The notes under the pieces: generated by a model | Seen by the model: the letters and a program-made list of their open reading frames with translations, nothing else | Database searches by the model: none | What the model was told of the DNA's origin: nothing | Origin: Morinoia aosen | Taxonomy: Eukaryota; Arthropoda; Malacostraca; Amphipoda; Talitridae | Reading direction: 5' to 3' | DNA length: 64,000 nucleotides | Assembly: GCA_030386875.1 (NCBI GenBank) | Contig: CM059563.1 | Span: forward strand, 52,641,602-52,705,601 | Translations under genes and position numbers: made by a program | In this document: piece by piece, positions 36,416 to 47,674 of the stretch | How positions within the stretch are numbered: the stretch's first letter is position 1 | Layout: the number at the start of each line of letters is the position of its first letter

Positions 36416-36700
36416 GTCAAGTCACATGCCAACTTGAACCCCTTTCGACTCCGATGTGTTGACTGCGGTGAAATTAAGACGTAAGTTTCAACTCTAACGA
36501 TACTCAGTTGCAATATTCAACTTTTTGATGAACAATACATTTATTGAAAACTCTCACCGCCTGTCTTTGGTCAATTACAAGAGCTGGAGCTGGTGACTAA
36601 TGGTGAGTCACAAACAAGATGAAAATCCCTCAGTGACCACCGGTGGGTCACTCACCAGCAAACACGTTGCGGTAACTGGCAAGGATCAAAATGCTCCTCA
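36416..36700 (+). repeat. Dispersed repeat, copy A (possible piggyBac-like MITE)
   Basis: Aligns with 39590-39860 in the same orientation. Shared blocks are TTGACTGCGGTG near 36458, GAGCTGGTGACTAATGGTGA near 36590 and GACCACCGGTGGGTCAC near 36637. TTAA-GCGGT-type ends and GTGGGTCAC cores occur in some non-autonomous piggyBac elements, but I see no clean terminal repeats or TTAA duplication here. The family is supported; its class is a guess. Confidence 0.5.
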
Positions 36701-39589
36701 GTGCAGTTACGCCGCTAGAAGATCCTAACATGTGTTTTGGTCTAGCGTTCTGATGCAAGTATTGCAGGGCTGGCGAATAATTAAATTTTAAAATTTATTC
36801 ATTTTTGTGTGGTGTAGAATTTCAAGAACTAAGAGTTTTTCTAATCTCCATTTAGAGTGTAGTTTTGCAAAGGGATTTCGATGCTTTGTTATGACTTAAC
36901 GCACCTCAGCTGGGTAATTCTGTTACGGGATAATTGGTATCCATATTACGTAATCAAAATGAACCACCACACCTTTTTATATGCAGGGTGTTACACAAAA
37001 ATGTATACCTTACTTTTAAATTCTAGAAAATTGAAAATAATGAACTGATTTCAACATATTTGTTCTCATTGGATAAAGTAATTAATTTTTTATCACATAT
37101 TTTGTAACTCAATTTTTTTTAACTCAAGAAAGAAGGGATGGAATTCTTCAGACTAATGCCAACCAGCACGTGTGCAGTAGTAATCAATAATTAGTGAGTT
37201 GTTGCAATTGGATTTTGTCGGGCTAGAAGTTCAAATATTTTCAAATGATTCGATGGATGGTTGCACAGTACGTATTTGAATTATTTCTTCGGCACGAAAA
37301 TTTTTTTATTTTTTTTGAGTGTTCGTGGGAATCAAATAATATTTCTTGAATTATCGCAGCTCTTTTTTTTCTCTTTCAGCCTTGTTCAAGTTGAGCACAG
37401 TTCCTTCATTACAAAGTTTGTGTACATTGCGATACACGGCTAGTTTAGTTGAAGATAATCTGCCAAGAAAAGTTTCTGAAAATAACTGGGAGATTTTTTG
37501 TAGCTTCTTGTTTGAATGAAGCTTTTCACGATAAAAAAGTGCTGTTATTTTGTTACTTGCATCTTAAAAAAAGAAATTTTTCAGGAATTACAGATCAGAT
37601 TACTGTGTATTTCACAGGATAACTGTATCATATTTACAGCTGAGGATGCGATAGGAACTAATTTCTTCATCCAATGAGACCAAGCATGTTAAAATCGGGT
37701 CAGTATTCTCAATTTTATAGAATTTTGAAGTAAGGTATACATTATTTTGAAACGTTCTGCATACACTTTCATATTGCTGACTATTTCTGGAGGGCAATTG
37801 ATGCAAGGATTTAATAGGCCTCTTTTACAAACGAAAAAATTCACTTTACGCATGTTTAACCTGTTTTCGTAAAATAATGCACAGTGTTTTGGCTGGTTGC
37901 CTGATATCTCCATTCAATCGAGTCTTGTACGCAGGATACCTGTATGATGGATAATAACAGCAAAATTCTGTTTTTGAATGCAGTTGATTTTCATTCATTT
38001 AATTAAACACGGTTGAAAATTATCTTCAAACAAAAAGGGAGAAGTTGAAAAGAAAACACATTTGAACAGCTTAGGGGAAAATGTTTTTCATCAATGAATT
38101 ATTGCTTTAACACTCATCGTTCACGGCTCACTAGTGAAAACGCCAAGTAAAGAATGATCTCTGCAATAGCTCTTGACGCAACCGTGGAAGGTATGCTTTC
38201 TTTGTGGTGGTAAGGCTGAATGACTTCTAAAATATTTTGGAAAAACTTCTCATGGAACTTAAATTTCTGGTTTTTGAAGTCTAATATTAGAAAAACTCGT
38301 TGCTAGGCTTCCTTGAAGCTCATTTTACGCGCCGAGATTTTTGCCACTCTTGACGCGCCTGCCAAAGCTCGGCGCTCGTAGCGAGAATTCTGAAGCGAGA
38401 ATTTCACGGCTGACTTAGATTGACTGAATTCTTCAATCCTCCGATTTCTCCAGATTGCCAGCGTCGAGGCGTCGAGGACTGCTGATCACACTCGCTCCGT
38501 AAAAATTGTGCGTCAGAAATCGAGAAGAATTCTCACATCAGAAACAAGGATTCTTATTTTCTTCAAAGGTGATTGAACTCGTGCTATTCAGATCTGTTGA
38601 GCGCTCGCTAATGCGAGCAATTGATGTTCAAATTGCGGAGATATGTTTCATGATTGACGTTTTCAAATATTGTGTAGTTTACTTAGCATCTTGATGACCT
38701 GTTAAATTTCATTATTAGATAGAAAAATTCATAACATTTGGAAATGTGTGTAAGTCAAGGCATACTTCTAATTGTAAATCTAGTCTATATAAGGTTATAA
38801 TTTTTTTTATTCGCTTAATCTTAGTCAGGGTTCAATTCCTATTGCGAATTCATTCTAAATGTTTTTAATGTTAATAGTAAGTCTACTATAGATGTAAACT
38901 TACGTGTCAGAAGAGCCTACTGAAAGCCATGTTTGTAACGCACTGCTATGAAGGAAATCGGCTTACGGTAGCACACATTTGTACTGGAAATCTTCCCTTC
39001 ATTTGTCCTTAATGGGAAAGGTACGATAATTGAACAGATAATCACAAAATACTTTATATATGTGGGCTCATTGAATTGTTTGATATGAAATGCACGCTAT
39101 GCTCATTATTATTACAGCTCGCTATCAAATTTGGACGCACAATAGTAAAATAAAGGGTAGTGAGAACTCAACAATATTTTATTGCGGCAAAAAAATTAAG
39201 GCGTGATTCTTGGTGCAAGTAGAAAATAGTTATCAGGAATGTTAAACAGAGGAACGAGTTCTTAAGTTCAGAACGCTTCAGCCTACCCCAGTAATGGGTT
39301 TCTAGCGAATATTTGGAAGTTAGTATTTCTTGGTATTGTATTGAATATTTTAAAGTTAGATTTTCTCGATTAATGCTTCATTGGAGACTATTTTCCACTT
39401 AACACCGTTAGTGCTTATACCGCTGATCAGAGAGTAACTACACAGCTACTCTCTTAGTTGTTGTTAATCATAACTATGTGGAGCAGCAACATATCTATTG
39501 TTTGTGGAGTGCGACTCTAATACACATGTCCTATTTTTTTACAGCAAAAATCGCCATGTCCAAAATCAGCTTGGGTTTAGGCCTCCGCT
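36701..39589. other. No gene recognised
   Basis: At about 36983 the words TGCAGGGTGTTACACAAAAATG resemble a Tc1/mariner-type end, but no opposite end was found and the interior does not match the MITE at 13689. Frames are short. A CG-richer part at 38320-38480 has no gene-like frame. Confidence 0.35.
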
Positions 39590-39860
39590 CGTGTATGTTG
39601 GCTTAACGCGTTAACTGCGGTGGGGTTAACTGAAGTTTAACGCTCAATTCAAATTAAAGTAAATTTCAGAGATCAATTTTAAAAATAATAATCGAGAAAT
39701 GAATCGTTCTTTCATTTAGCTTTGATTTGGTATTTATGAAAATTGAATTGGTGACTACTGGTCGGTCAACAGCATCATAAGGATCTCTTCGGTGAGAACT
39801 GGTGGGTCACGCAACAGTTGAAATGTGATGGCAGGCAATGTGGTAACAAGTTAAGAAGGA
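39590..39860 (+). repeat. Dispersed repeat, copy B (possible piggyBac-like MITE)
   Basis: Same family as 36416-36700, about 3.1 kb away. It carries GCGTTAACTGCGGTGGGGTT near 39608, AATTGGTGACTACTGGTCGG near 39747 and AACTGGTGGGTCACGC near 39798. It is more diverged in the AT-rich middle. No coding frame. Confidence 0.5.
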
Positions 39861-41512
39861 AAATTGCGCAACATTTTCGAAAGGCAAAAATATAACAGCT
39901 CGTACATGGTTCAATCACAAGAGTCTGAGCTAGAATTCATCAAAATCTACGTCAAAGAAAACGCTGACATTCTAGAATGAGTCGTCGTATGTAGTCCGTA
40001 TACTCCTACATGCGTGTATGCGGTTTTTACCCATGTCTGATACAGTCGTATTTTTACTGGATTTGAAAAACTACATCGCATTTTATTATCTTTTAATTAC
40101 CTGATTAATATTCTATACCCAATCTCCAATAATTTAAGACCGTTTCAACTCCGTATAAAAAATACGCTCTAGCTTATGTGGTGACAAAATTCTATCCACC
40201 AAATTCTATTAAATTTCAATACGTTACTGCGGTAAATGCTTATCATTAAATGTCTATGATTTTCACCCGAGCAAACTATGCTACTCCCCATTATTTACTA
40301 AAGTCTGTTACCAGTGATACAAATGAAAATATTTTCTCGATTCAGTAGAATACATGATTTGGGTCTCAAAAACAGTTCACCGGCCTGGAGTGCTGAAGAT
40401 CAATAGCAGGTATTCGAATTTTTTTTTTCGGGTGCTAGCGTGGCGTTCAAAAGAGTGCTCTGAACTTTCACAATTGCTGTTGGATCGGATCTATCGAGCG
40501 CAGACCACCGAATGGAACTATTGGCAATGTACAAACTATTAACTCAGCGTTTTTCTGTAACCCATGAAGCTTTCGTGAGCAACGAAAGATCACTTCCCTT
40601 TTGAGGGGTGTAATATTATCCGATAATTTGTTTCGGCACAGTTCATTTGTGAAGGAAATTGCTTCTCGCAGCACAGCCCAATCCTGACTTGTAGAACATT
40701 TATTTTCGTCAGCTGCGATAGCGGCTGCTCGATTTTGGTCCAACGGTAAAATACGCCAACATCATATAAGTGAATGATCTTCACTGGATCAAAGATGGAA
40801 GCGATCTAAAGTCTCGCGAGTTTAATACTAGAAAATTTCCTGTAATTTCTTTGCTTCGGTTGTCATTGTCGGGAGATTATTTCATTACGAGCTCCGTCGA
40901 AGTCACGGCGCGGGCCAGAATTTATGTTAACGAATTTAGGGAGGATCGTCTGGCCTTCCGCAGGTTTGCTCAAGGCAGACACAAATGAATCACCAATTAG
41001 TCGACCGTAAAGATCCTTCCAAAGCACCCGGGCGGAAACCTTCTTCGATTTCCATTCAAAAGGCAGGAAAATAGGCCAATTTTGACATCGACCGGCCCAA
41101 GAAAGGATGAGCTTCTTCTCGATGACGGTTTTTAGGATAGATGACGATTTAAATGACTTTCCTGGAGATCATTCATTTTTTTCTTTGATTAATGGATGGA
41201 AATTTCATTTTCAGCTCCTGGACACAATGTTTCATGAGAATTATTTTCGAGTAGCGTTCAAATATTTTGTCAGCAGATATGAGCTTACGATGAAAACGTC
41301 TTTCAAAATCAGGATATATCATCGTTTATAGTAGACTCGGAAATTATTTGACTCTGTTGGTGTACAACGCTTCATACTACAGTCAAAACTTTTGTATTGT
41401 TTCCTTTTCTGTTCCACGAGGAACAGTTTTGATGAGCGTTTTCCATATATTCCCAGATGCTAATTTCCGCAAAAGGTTTCAGATAGAGTGAGGAGAAGGA
41501 TCGGTGGGAGGT
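39861..41512. other. No gene recognised
   Basis: A 91-codon minus-strand frame at 40468-40743 (non-ATG start) has an ordinary composition but no domain I know. The stretch 40860-41060 is CG-richer without a matching frame. Confidence 0.35.
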
Positions 41513-42000
41513 CAGGAAAGAAAGAAAGAAAGCAAGATACGTGAGAAAGAAAGAAAGAAACGGGAGGAAGAAAGAAAGAAACGAGAGAAAGAAAGAAAGA
41601 AACGAATGAAAGGAAGAAAGGAACGAGAGAAAGAAAGAAAGAAAGAAAGAAAGACACGAGAGAAAGGAAGAAAGAAACGAGAGAAAGGAAGAAAAAGACG
41701 AGAGAAATAAAGAAAGAAACGAAAGAAAGAAACGAAAGTAAGAAAGAAACGAGAGAAAGGAAGAAAGAAACGCGAGAAAGAAAGAAAGAAACAAAAGACA
41801 GAAGGACACAAGAGAAAGAAAGAAATAAACGAGAGAAAGAAAGAAACGAAAGAAAGAAAGAAAGAAAGAAAGACACGAGAGAAAGAAAGAAAGAAACGAG
41901 AGAAAGACACGTGAGAAAGAAAGAAAGAAACGAAAGAAAGAAAGAAACAAGAGAAAGAAAGAATGAAACGAGAGAAAGAAACAAACAAAAGAAAGAAAGA
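41513..42000. repeat. GAAA-rich polypurine tract, about 490 bp
   Basis: Almost pure purine on the plus strand. Runs of GAAA alternate with ACGAGA words, giving a common unit of 21 bp (CGAGAGAAAGAAAGAAAGAA plus A) and many shorter variants. The 170-200-codon frames here (poly-Phe/Leu/Ser on the minus strand, Lys/Glu/Arg-rich on the plus strand) are translations of the tract. Long mirror-like polypurine tracts can form triplex (H-) DNA. Confidence 0.95.
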
Positions 42001-43635
42001 TGGGTTGAAGAGGGAGAGTTGGTGAGAGGGGTTGAAAAGAATAACAGCGAAGAAGATGAAAACGAGCGACGCTTGTAAGACTGCAGGAGACGGGCAGTTC
42101 AGTTCGGCACGCACCGACAGAACACGAGCGGAAATTAGGTCCTGATATCTAAAGGTCCCTCAGCTCATCAATATTTTGTTTCCCCCGGGATTTTAATTTC
42201 AAGGATCGCAGCTGAATTTCTCCCTCGATCATTCATCCGATCTGAGCCCAGGAGGCCGACCCAGATACGGTCAGGAAACTGAACACGTGGCTGAGTTTTT
42301 AAACTCACGCCGTTGTAGCGGTGCAACGGGCGAGGAAAGTTCATCCGTAGACTTGGCTACAACACTGTTTACTGATTTTCCTGGTCAGAATTCTCACGTT
42401 CTAGCTTTTTTGAGGGTAAATTCGAGAATATTACAAAGGAAAACTACATGCAGTGTAGTCAAGTCAACGGATGAAATTTCAACGCCGGTTACATCACTAC
42501 GATGAAAAAGATTCTTTAAAATTCCGGGTCGTTGTGTGATCAGGGTCCGACTACCCTACGGTAGCTGGGGCTCGGTCACCAAGAGCTCGGTTTGGACTTC
42601 ATTGGGAAATGTTTTGGAGTTCATCTTACGCTCGTCGCACATGTGCGTCAAGCGACAGCGAACTTGTTAGAGAGTTTACCAATTTTGTTAACTTTTCATA
42701 TTTTGAAAGGTTCTCCGTCCGCATTTTGCATACGAGTTGCATTCAAATAACACTAGAGCGCAACTTAAATACTGTGTAATTTCAGTAAAATTCAAGTGCC
42801 CGTAACTTTTCTCTTACACATGAAATGAGGATAAAAATTTTGGTGCATTTAGACGTGAAGAAATAAAAATCATTTTTAAAACTTTAGATTAAAAATTGTG
42901 TCAATACAATTTTAGTTTTATCTCTACAATGATCGCTCGGTGCGATAGATTTGAAGCCTTCGTACATTTCCAGTACAGATGCGTTAACGCTTATGTCAAT
43001 TGCTAATTTGTTATATAAAATTTGATTGAATTCAGCCTCACTCCCGCACAATATGTAAGCGGCTCCTCGATGTGTCAAAATATTGAAATGCCGCTCATAT
43101 GTACCGAAGTATTATTATTTCTTTCGATTTATATGTATTTTATAACAAATTTTGACGAAAATTTTTTATTCTTTAATCACTGAAACTTTCGAGTGGCATA
43201 GCACTAAGTACTTAATCCACTTCCTGGTTACATAAATAATCTCTCATTCACGATCGAGTAATATTAAGATAAGTATTCGTTTTGTGTGTGCATTAGAAGA
43301 ATTAGTACAAGGAACGCTATTCTTTATGATCAACAATCAAATTGGATAGAGCGAACTTAACATGTTTCCGAGCTCGCTCGAGCATTGCCAAATGCGTTAC
43401 TGCTGAGCACGGCTATTACGTAGGTATACAAAAAATGAATGTAAGTTAATCGAGCTTAACTAAGGCTCTGCGAGTATTACTTTCTACTAGACGGTTTTTA
43501 TGCCTTTCAGTGGCTGATGAAGACTTGAAGGTGAAATAATTGTGAAGTTAGTATTTATCCTGGAATGTTTTCTCCTCTCCACGTATTTTCATCTTTATTA
43601 ATTAAAAGTTCCAGCTCCCCACATCCACGCCAGGC
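42001..43635. other. No gene recognised
   Basis: A CG-richer stretch at 42080-42680 has no long frame and no element ends. The rest is AT-rich with short frames. Confidence 0.35.
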
Positions 43636-43863
43636 TCACAACATCGCACCTGCGAAGAAAAGAAACAAGCACTTAGAATTTAGCACAATCAGGATAATAA
43701 GTATCATAATTATGACACAAAACCTCGTGGAAACAACTAGATTACATTCCAGTTTTACGGGATCATCCACTTTAAGAAAGGTGGCAAAAGGCGATAATAG
43801 AAGACAACCAGCAATCAGCCTCACACAAAGAATTACTAAAATATTGATTAAGGACAAATTCAT
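43633..43863 (-). other. Small open frame with signal-peptide-like start
   Basis: From the ATG at 43861-43863 (minus strand) the frame begins MNLSLINILVILCVRLIAGC and continues hydrophobic to about residue 31. A DDPVKLEC motif follows near residue 35 and a second hydrophobic stretch comes before the stop. The start looks like a signal peptide and DPVKLEC recalls the first strand of immunoglobulin-like domains. No second domain half or splice context supports this, so chance is likely. Confidence 0.12.
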
Positions 43864-44246
43864 AAGCACTTTTTAAGATATACCTCGAAATGTGCAAGAA
43901 AGATTAAATGAGGAAGTTCACTGGTTTCTTTATAGCCATTATCTGTTGCTATAAAGTTACCAATTGTATATAATCCATATTTTTTGTTTTCGTTTATGTG
44001 AATACTTTGAAAGAGATGCAAAAAGGTTAGACTCTGTAGATGCAGCAAATTATCCAGCCGATTTAAATAAAATCCTTTTGGTTTCGCCTCGGGCCAGGAA
44101 AGAATGTTCTCTTTTGTTTTCACAGACAAGAACCTCAGTCCATTGCCTTCCCAAAAAATACCCGTCCAGATTATTGTAAATAAACATAAAAAAATCATTG
44201 TTTAATGTAAATGGCTAGAATCAGTGTTTCAGTGTATATTTTAATA
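43864..44246. other. No gene recognised
   Basis: Overlapping frames on both strands without recognisable domains. Confidence 0.35.
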
Positions 44247-44412
44247 TTAATGTGCAGACGTATGTAAGAATTCCACACCTGCATGTCATGCTCTCAATAA
44301 TGTCAACGTACAGATGTACGTAAGAATTCCACACCTGCATGTCATACTCTCAATAATGTCTATGTAAGACGTACGTAAGGATTCCACACCTGCATATCAT
44401 GCTCTCAATAAT
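44247..44412. repeat. Tandem repeat, 55-56-bp unit, 3 copies
   Basis: TTCCACACCTGCAT occurs at 44271, 44327 and 44382. Each copy has GTAAGRATTCCACACCTGCA then TRTCATRCTCTCAATAATG. Copies differ at only a few positions, so the array is fairly young. Confidence 0.9.
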
Positions 44413-45997
44413 AACAGTTGCTAAAAACTTCGTTGTAATTTCACATGGGAAACTTCATTCACTTTTCTGAGGCTATCGGTTTAATACATACGATAATTAG
44501 AGATAATACATCGTGCCGAATACTTAGCTTAATTATTTTTATAAATTATGACACAATAAGCTCTTTAATTTCCGGGTAGCCTCCGGCCGTGACGAAAAAT
44601 TGAACGATTTTACGTTGTCGTTTATTCCAGTTAAAAAACTAAGAGTTTTTGAGATAGGTTAGGATAAGTCATTAAAGGTTATGATATGTTAACATGATTT
44701 AGGGCAGATTAAAATAACTCAGGGTAGTTCAGGTTGAGTAAGGTTATATGGTTAAATTAGAATACGAATAATGAAGTTGGAGGTTAAGTAAAAAACAGTA
44801 AATTTTTTCAAGGGTAAAACTAGTTAGTGTTGATTTAGTTAACAAAATAGTTTGCTAAATATCATCATTGACGAATTAAAGCCTCGTGAATATCCATTTC
44901 GACTCTCCAGCCTGGTTTTATTCGTCAGAAATATTCCGTTGAATCATTCTTTTACCTTCCGTAAACAAAGCTATTGCTTGAACGAGTTTCAGCCATGTTG
45001 AATTTTGAAATCCGTGGACGTCGCTTTTTGTAGGTTGCAGGGAACCATCAATATTGAAAGAAAACACCATCAATATCGGCTTCAAAAGATCGGAATCAGG
45101 GCGATTCCGGTTTGGACGATTTCACTTTGCCGCGGCCCCCTGTGAAACACACAGTTCTACATGAAAGCGAAAATCCATCTGAAAGTTAAACCGTTCCCAA
45201 AAATTGAATAGAGCGTTTCCACACAAGCTGTACTTCCTTCTCTTAAAGCATTACGGCGATGCTGTTTCTGTATTTTCTGTATCCGACGGCGCTCTTTCAA
45301 AAGTCTGGATTCTGGCGGGAGCAGAAATGGAATTCCATGCAGGGGTTTTGGTTCGATCGATGCTTTGGAGCAATGCGACTGAAACTCAAACGAACTTTTA
45401 ATGAAATTGCTCAGCTTTTGGTGACAGGCATCCTAAGATAGATTCCAGAGGGAAAATCCTGCCTATCCAGCCCAGGTTCTTTTCGGATCGGTTAATTGGA
45501 AAACCATTTGAGAGATCCGATAAAATGAGAGATCTTTAAAAGGGTCACTTCTTACAGCTCTCCGGCAAGCCGGCTGAAAAATCACCATTCGCAAAACTGA
45601 GATTTATGCGAAAATATTTCCTGGAATTTCCGGGCTCCGGGATTTCTTGGTTTTAGAATCGGACATCCGTTGAAGTCGAACTGATTTTCCTTTATTTTTT
45701 CCGAGTATAAAACTTCATCACTGATCATTGATGACGCTGGGATGTCATGAAAATCTTGAAAAAAAGGAATTTTTTTTCCTTATTCCTCACGTGAAATCAT
45801 TGGAGTAAGAAAAACTAGAAACCTTGCTCGTGCATTGACGCCCAGCTGCAAAAAATATTTACTTTATTAATGTTCTCATTATTTTAACGCTATGCAATAC
45901 AGCTTAAATACTTGAGAAAGTTCAAGATGAGATTAATTTTGGTGTCCAGTCCGTGACAATATGGATGATGTAAGTCACAGGTGCTGTAGCAAAAATG
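44413..45997. other. No gene recognised
   Basis: Scattered GGTTAGG-like words at 44650-44760 do not form a telomere-type array. Frames at 45204-45441 are short and overlapping. Confidence 0.35.
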
Positions 45998-46191
45998 TTC
46001 TTTCACATTTTGTCGTTTTACGTCATTTTACAACGTTTTTCGCTAAAAACTCTTCCACATTTTGCCCTGTACGTTATTTCATATAATTGTTCACTGAAAA
46101 ATTCCCTCTTAATTTTGTCCTTTTGCGTTATTTTATGCAATTTTTCGTTGAAAAAGTTCCTACAGATTTCGTCCTTTTACGTTATTTTATG
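45998..46191. repeat. Degenerate tandem repeat, about 55-bp unit, 4 copies
   Basis: Each copy has a TTTTGTCCTTTTACGTTATTTTA-like block (about 46012, 46065, 46121 and 46172) followed by TTTCGYTGAAAAA and a TTCC word. The 89-codon frame over 45995-46264 repeats an ILSFYVIL-like phrase because the units stay roughly in frame. It is not a gene. Confidence 0.75.
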
Positions 46192-46232
46192 TCAAAATCC
46201 GTATTTCATGAAAAGCTCTTTACGTTATATCA

Positions 46233-46515
46233 TTAACCCTAGAACACAAACTTGGTATATATAAACCTGTCCTATCAAGATACCCTAAGATAACTTCACC
46301 CTAAGTTAAAATTTTCATTATTTTTTGCAGTTTTCTAGTCATTTCTTCAGTATTAAGGTCATTCAAACGAGGAAAAAAGAGAGCCGATGACTGTTAATTT
46401 CCAAAAAGTTCTGTACCTTCAGTATATCTGTTTTATTGCTATGTCTTTTATTTTTATTTAATGGACGAAATATATCCACGGCTTGTGAAAATGAAACACC
46501 ATGTTCTAAGGTTAA
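46233..46515. mobile_element. piggyBac-like MITE candidate
   Basis: The left end is TTAA|CCCTAGAACACAAAC (TTAA at 46233-46236). The right end, read on the minus strand, is TTAA|CCTTAGAACATGGTG (TTAA at 46512-46515). TTAA duplications plus ends starting CCYTAGAA are the hallmark of piggyBac elements. Length between the TTAA sites is 275 bp with no transposase. The terminal match is short (about 11-13 bp with one mismatch), so this is a candidate. It follows the 55-bp tandem array directly. Confidence 0.45.
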
Positions 46516-47674
46516 GGATCTAAGCCGTTTCGAAAATTATATAAAGCGATCCGTACGCAGTCGCCACGTCATGGCCCTGTTTTCTGGTATACGGTACTTC
46601 GAGATTTGCCGTCTTCATGGCAAAAATTATTGCTTAAATATTTCAAGTAAAATGTAAAATGTTCGAACATGGTTTCATTTTTGAAATTCAGGTAAAATTT
46701 TTGTAGAATGTGATAACTTTTCGCAGTAGCCGCATGTCGAGTGCTTTGTATGGCCAAATGTCATTCGAAAAAGGCCCACGTAGATAATTTTGGCTGAAAA
46801 TACGCCAGTCCAGCAGCCCCAGTCCTGCTAATCTACCCGTGGTGGCACCGGCAGCCTTAGGAAGGATCAATTTACGCCCGTGTAGGTAGAGAAGCAAAAT
46901 GATGCGCTTGCTATGAGTAAATGATTTTCCTTTTCTACGCAGGACATTGAATGGCTTCATTGTCCAGAAAATTATTACTACTAGAGCTGTAGATGATGTT
47001 CTAAGATGTATTTTTATTTTTTTACGGTAGATATTTGATTCAATAGTTGTATTTTTTAGGTGGTTGGATCTATTACGTTTATATGAGCGATTCTTAGCTC
47101 TACTATATTATTTAGAGATGTCAGACAATTTGCTCATGAATTTTTATGTTTCTAGGGAATCTGTGTGAAATGCCTTGAATCATTATTACATTTTTATGGA
47201 TGTTGATGATCGATCAAACAAATGAAAAATCCTTTTTGTAAGCTTCATGTAAATGTAAAAAATTTCTGTTCAGCAAGATTTTATCTGTATCATGCCTCTG
47301 AAAAATCTCGGTAAATAATTCAAGATATTTTCATTCTAAGAATCCTTCTCATTTATAGGTACTGTTGTGTGTATCGCGCATCGCTGTTCTTAGGTTGATC
47401 CACCGAGCGCTGCACGTGAATTTCACTGAATGGATCGTCACAGTTGTCATCTGAGTCGGCAGTTATTACAATGCTAATCTACATTTCTCAAGTCCGCTTC
47501 CATTTCTCAAGTCCCTTGAGAAACGATCAAGTTTCTCTAGTAGTCTGCGTCATAACGTAATAAACAGCGTAAACAATTACACATCTCAAAGTTCATAAAA
47601 TTTTGTTTCTGATTATAGAAACATTCTACACCCGTTAGGTTTATGAACATGACAATAAACTTTCGGCATGATTA
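46516..47674. other. No gene recognised
   Basis: A 90-codon minus-strand frame at 46688-46960 (Leu/Gly/Arg-rich) has no known domain. The rest is AT-rich without repeats. Confidence 0.35.

Noticed and set aside
36983-37010. CAGGGTGTTACACAAAAATG as a mariner-type end
   Set aside because: No opposite end, and the interior does not match the MITE family at 13689. Kept only as a note in the region entry.
38820-38845. B-box-like GGGTTCAATTCCT suggesting a tRNA
   Set aside because: No A box and no acceptor-stem pairing in the preceding 60 bp, which is a T-rich run.
41372-42114. Three long frames of 174-200 codons on the minus strand and one of 68 on the plus strand
   Set aside because: They are translations of the GAAA/TTTC tract (poly-Phe/Leu/Ser or Lys/Glu/Arg). 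Several frames are open at once because the repeat lacks stop codons.
44650-44765. GGTTAGG-like words as an insect telomere repeat
   Set aside because: The words are scattered and irregular and form no array.
45995-46264. 89-codon frame resembling a hydrophobic membrane protein
   Set aside because: It follows a ~55-bp tandem repeat. The hydrophobicity comes from TTTT-rich units.
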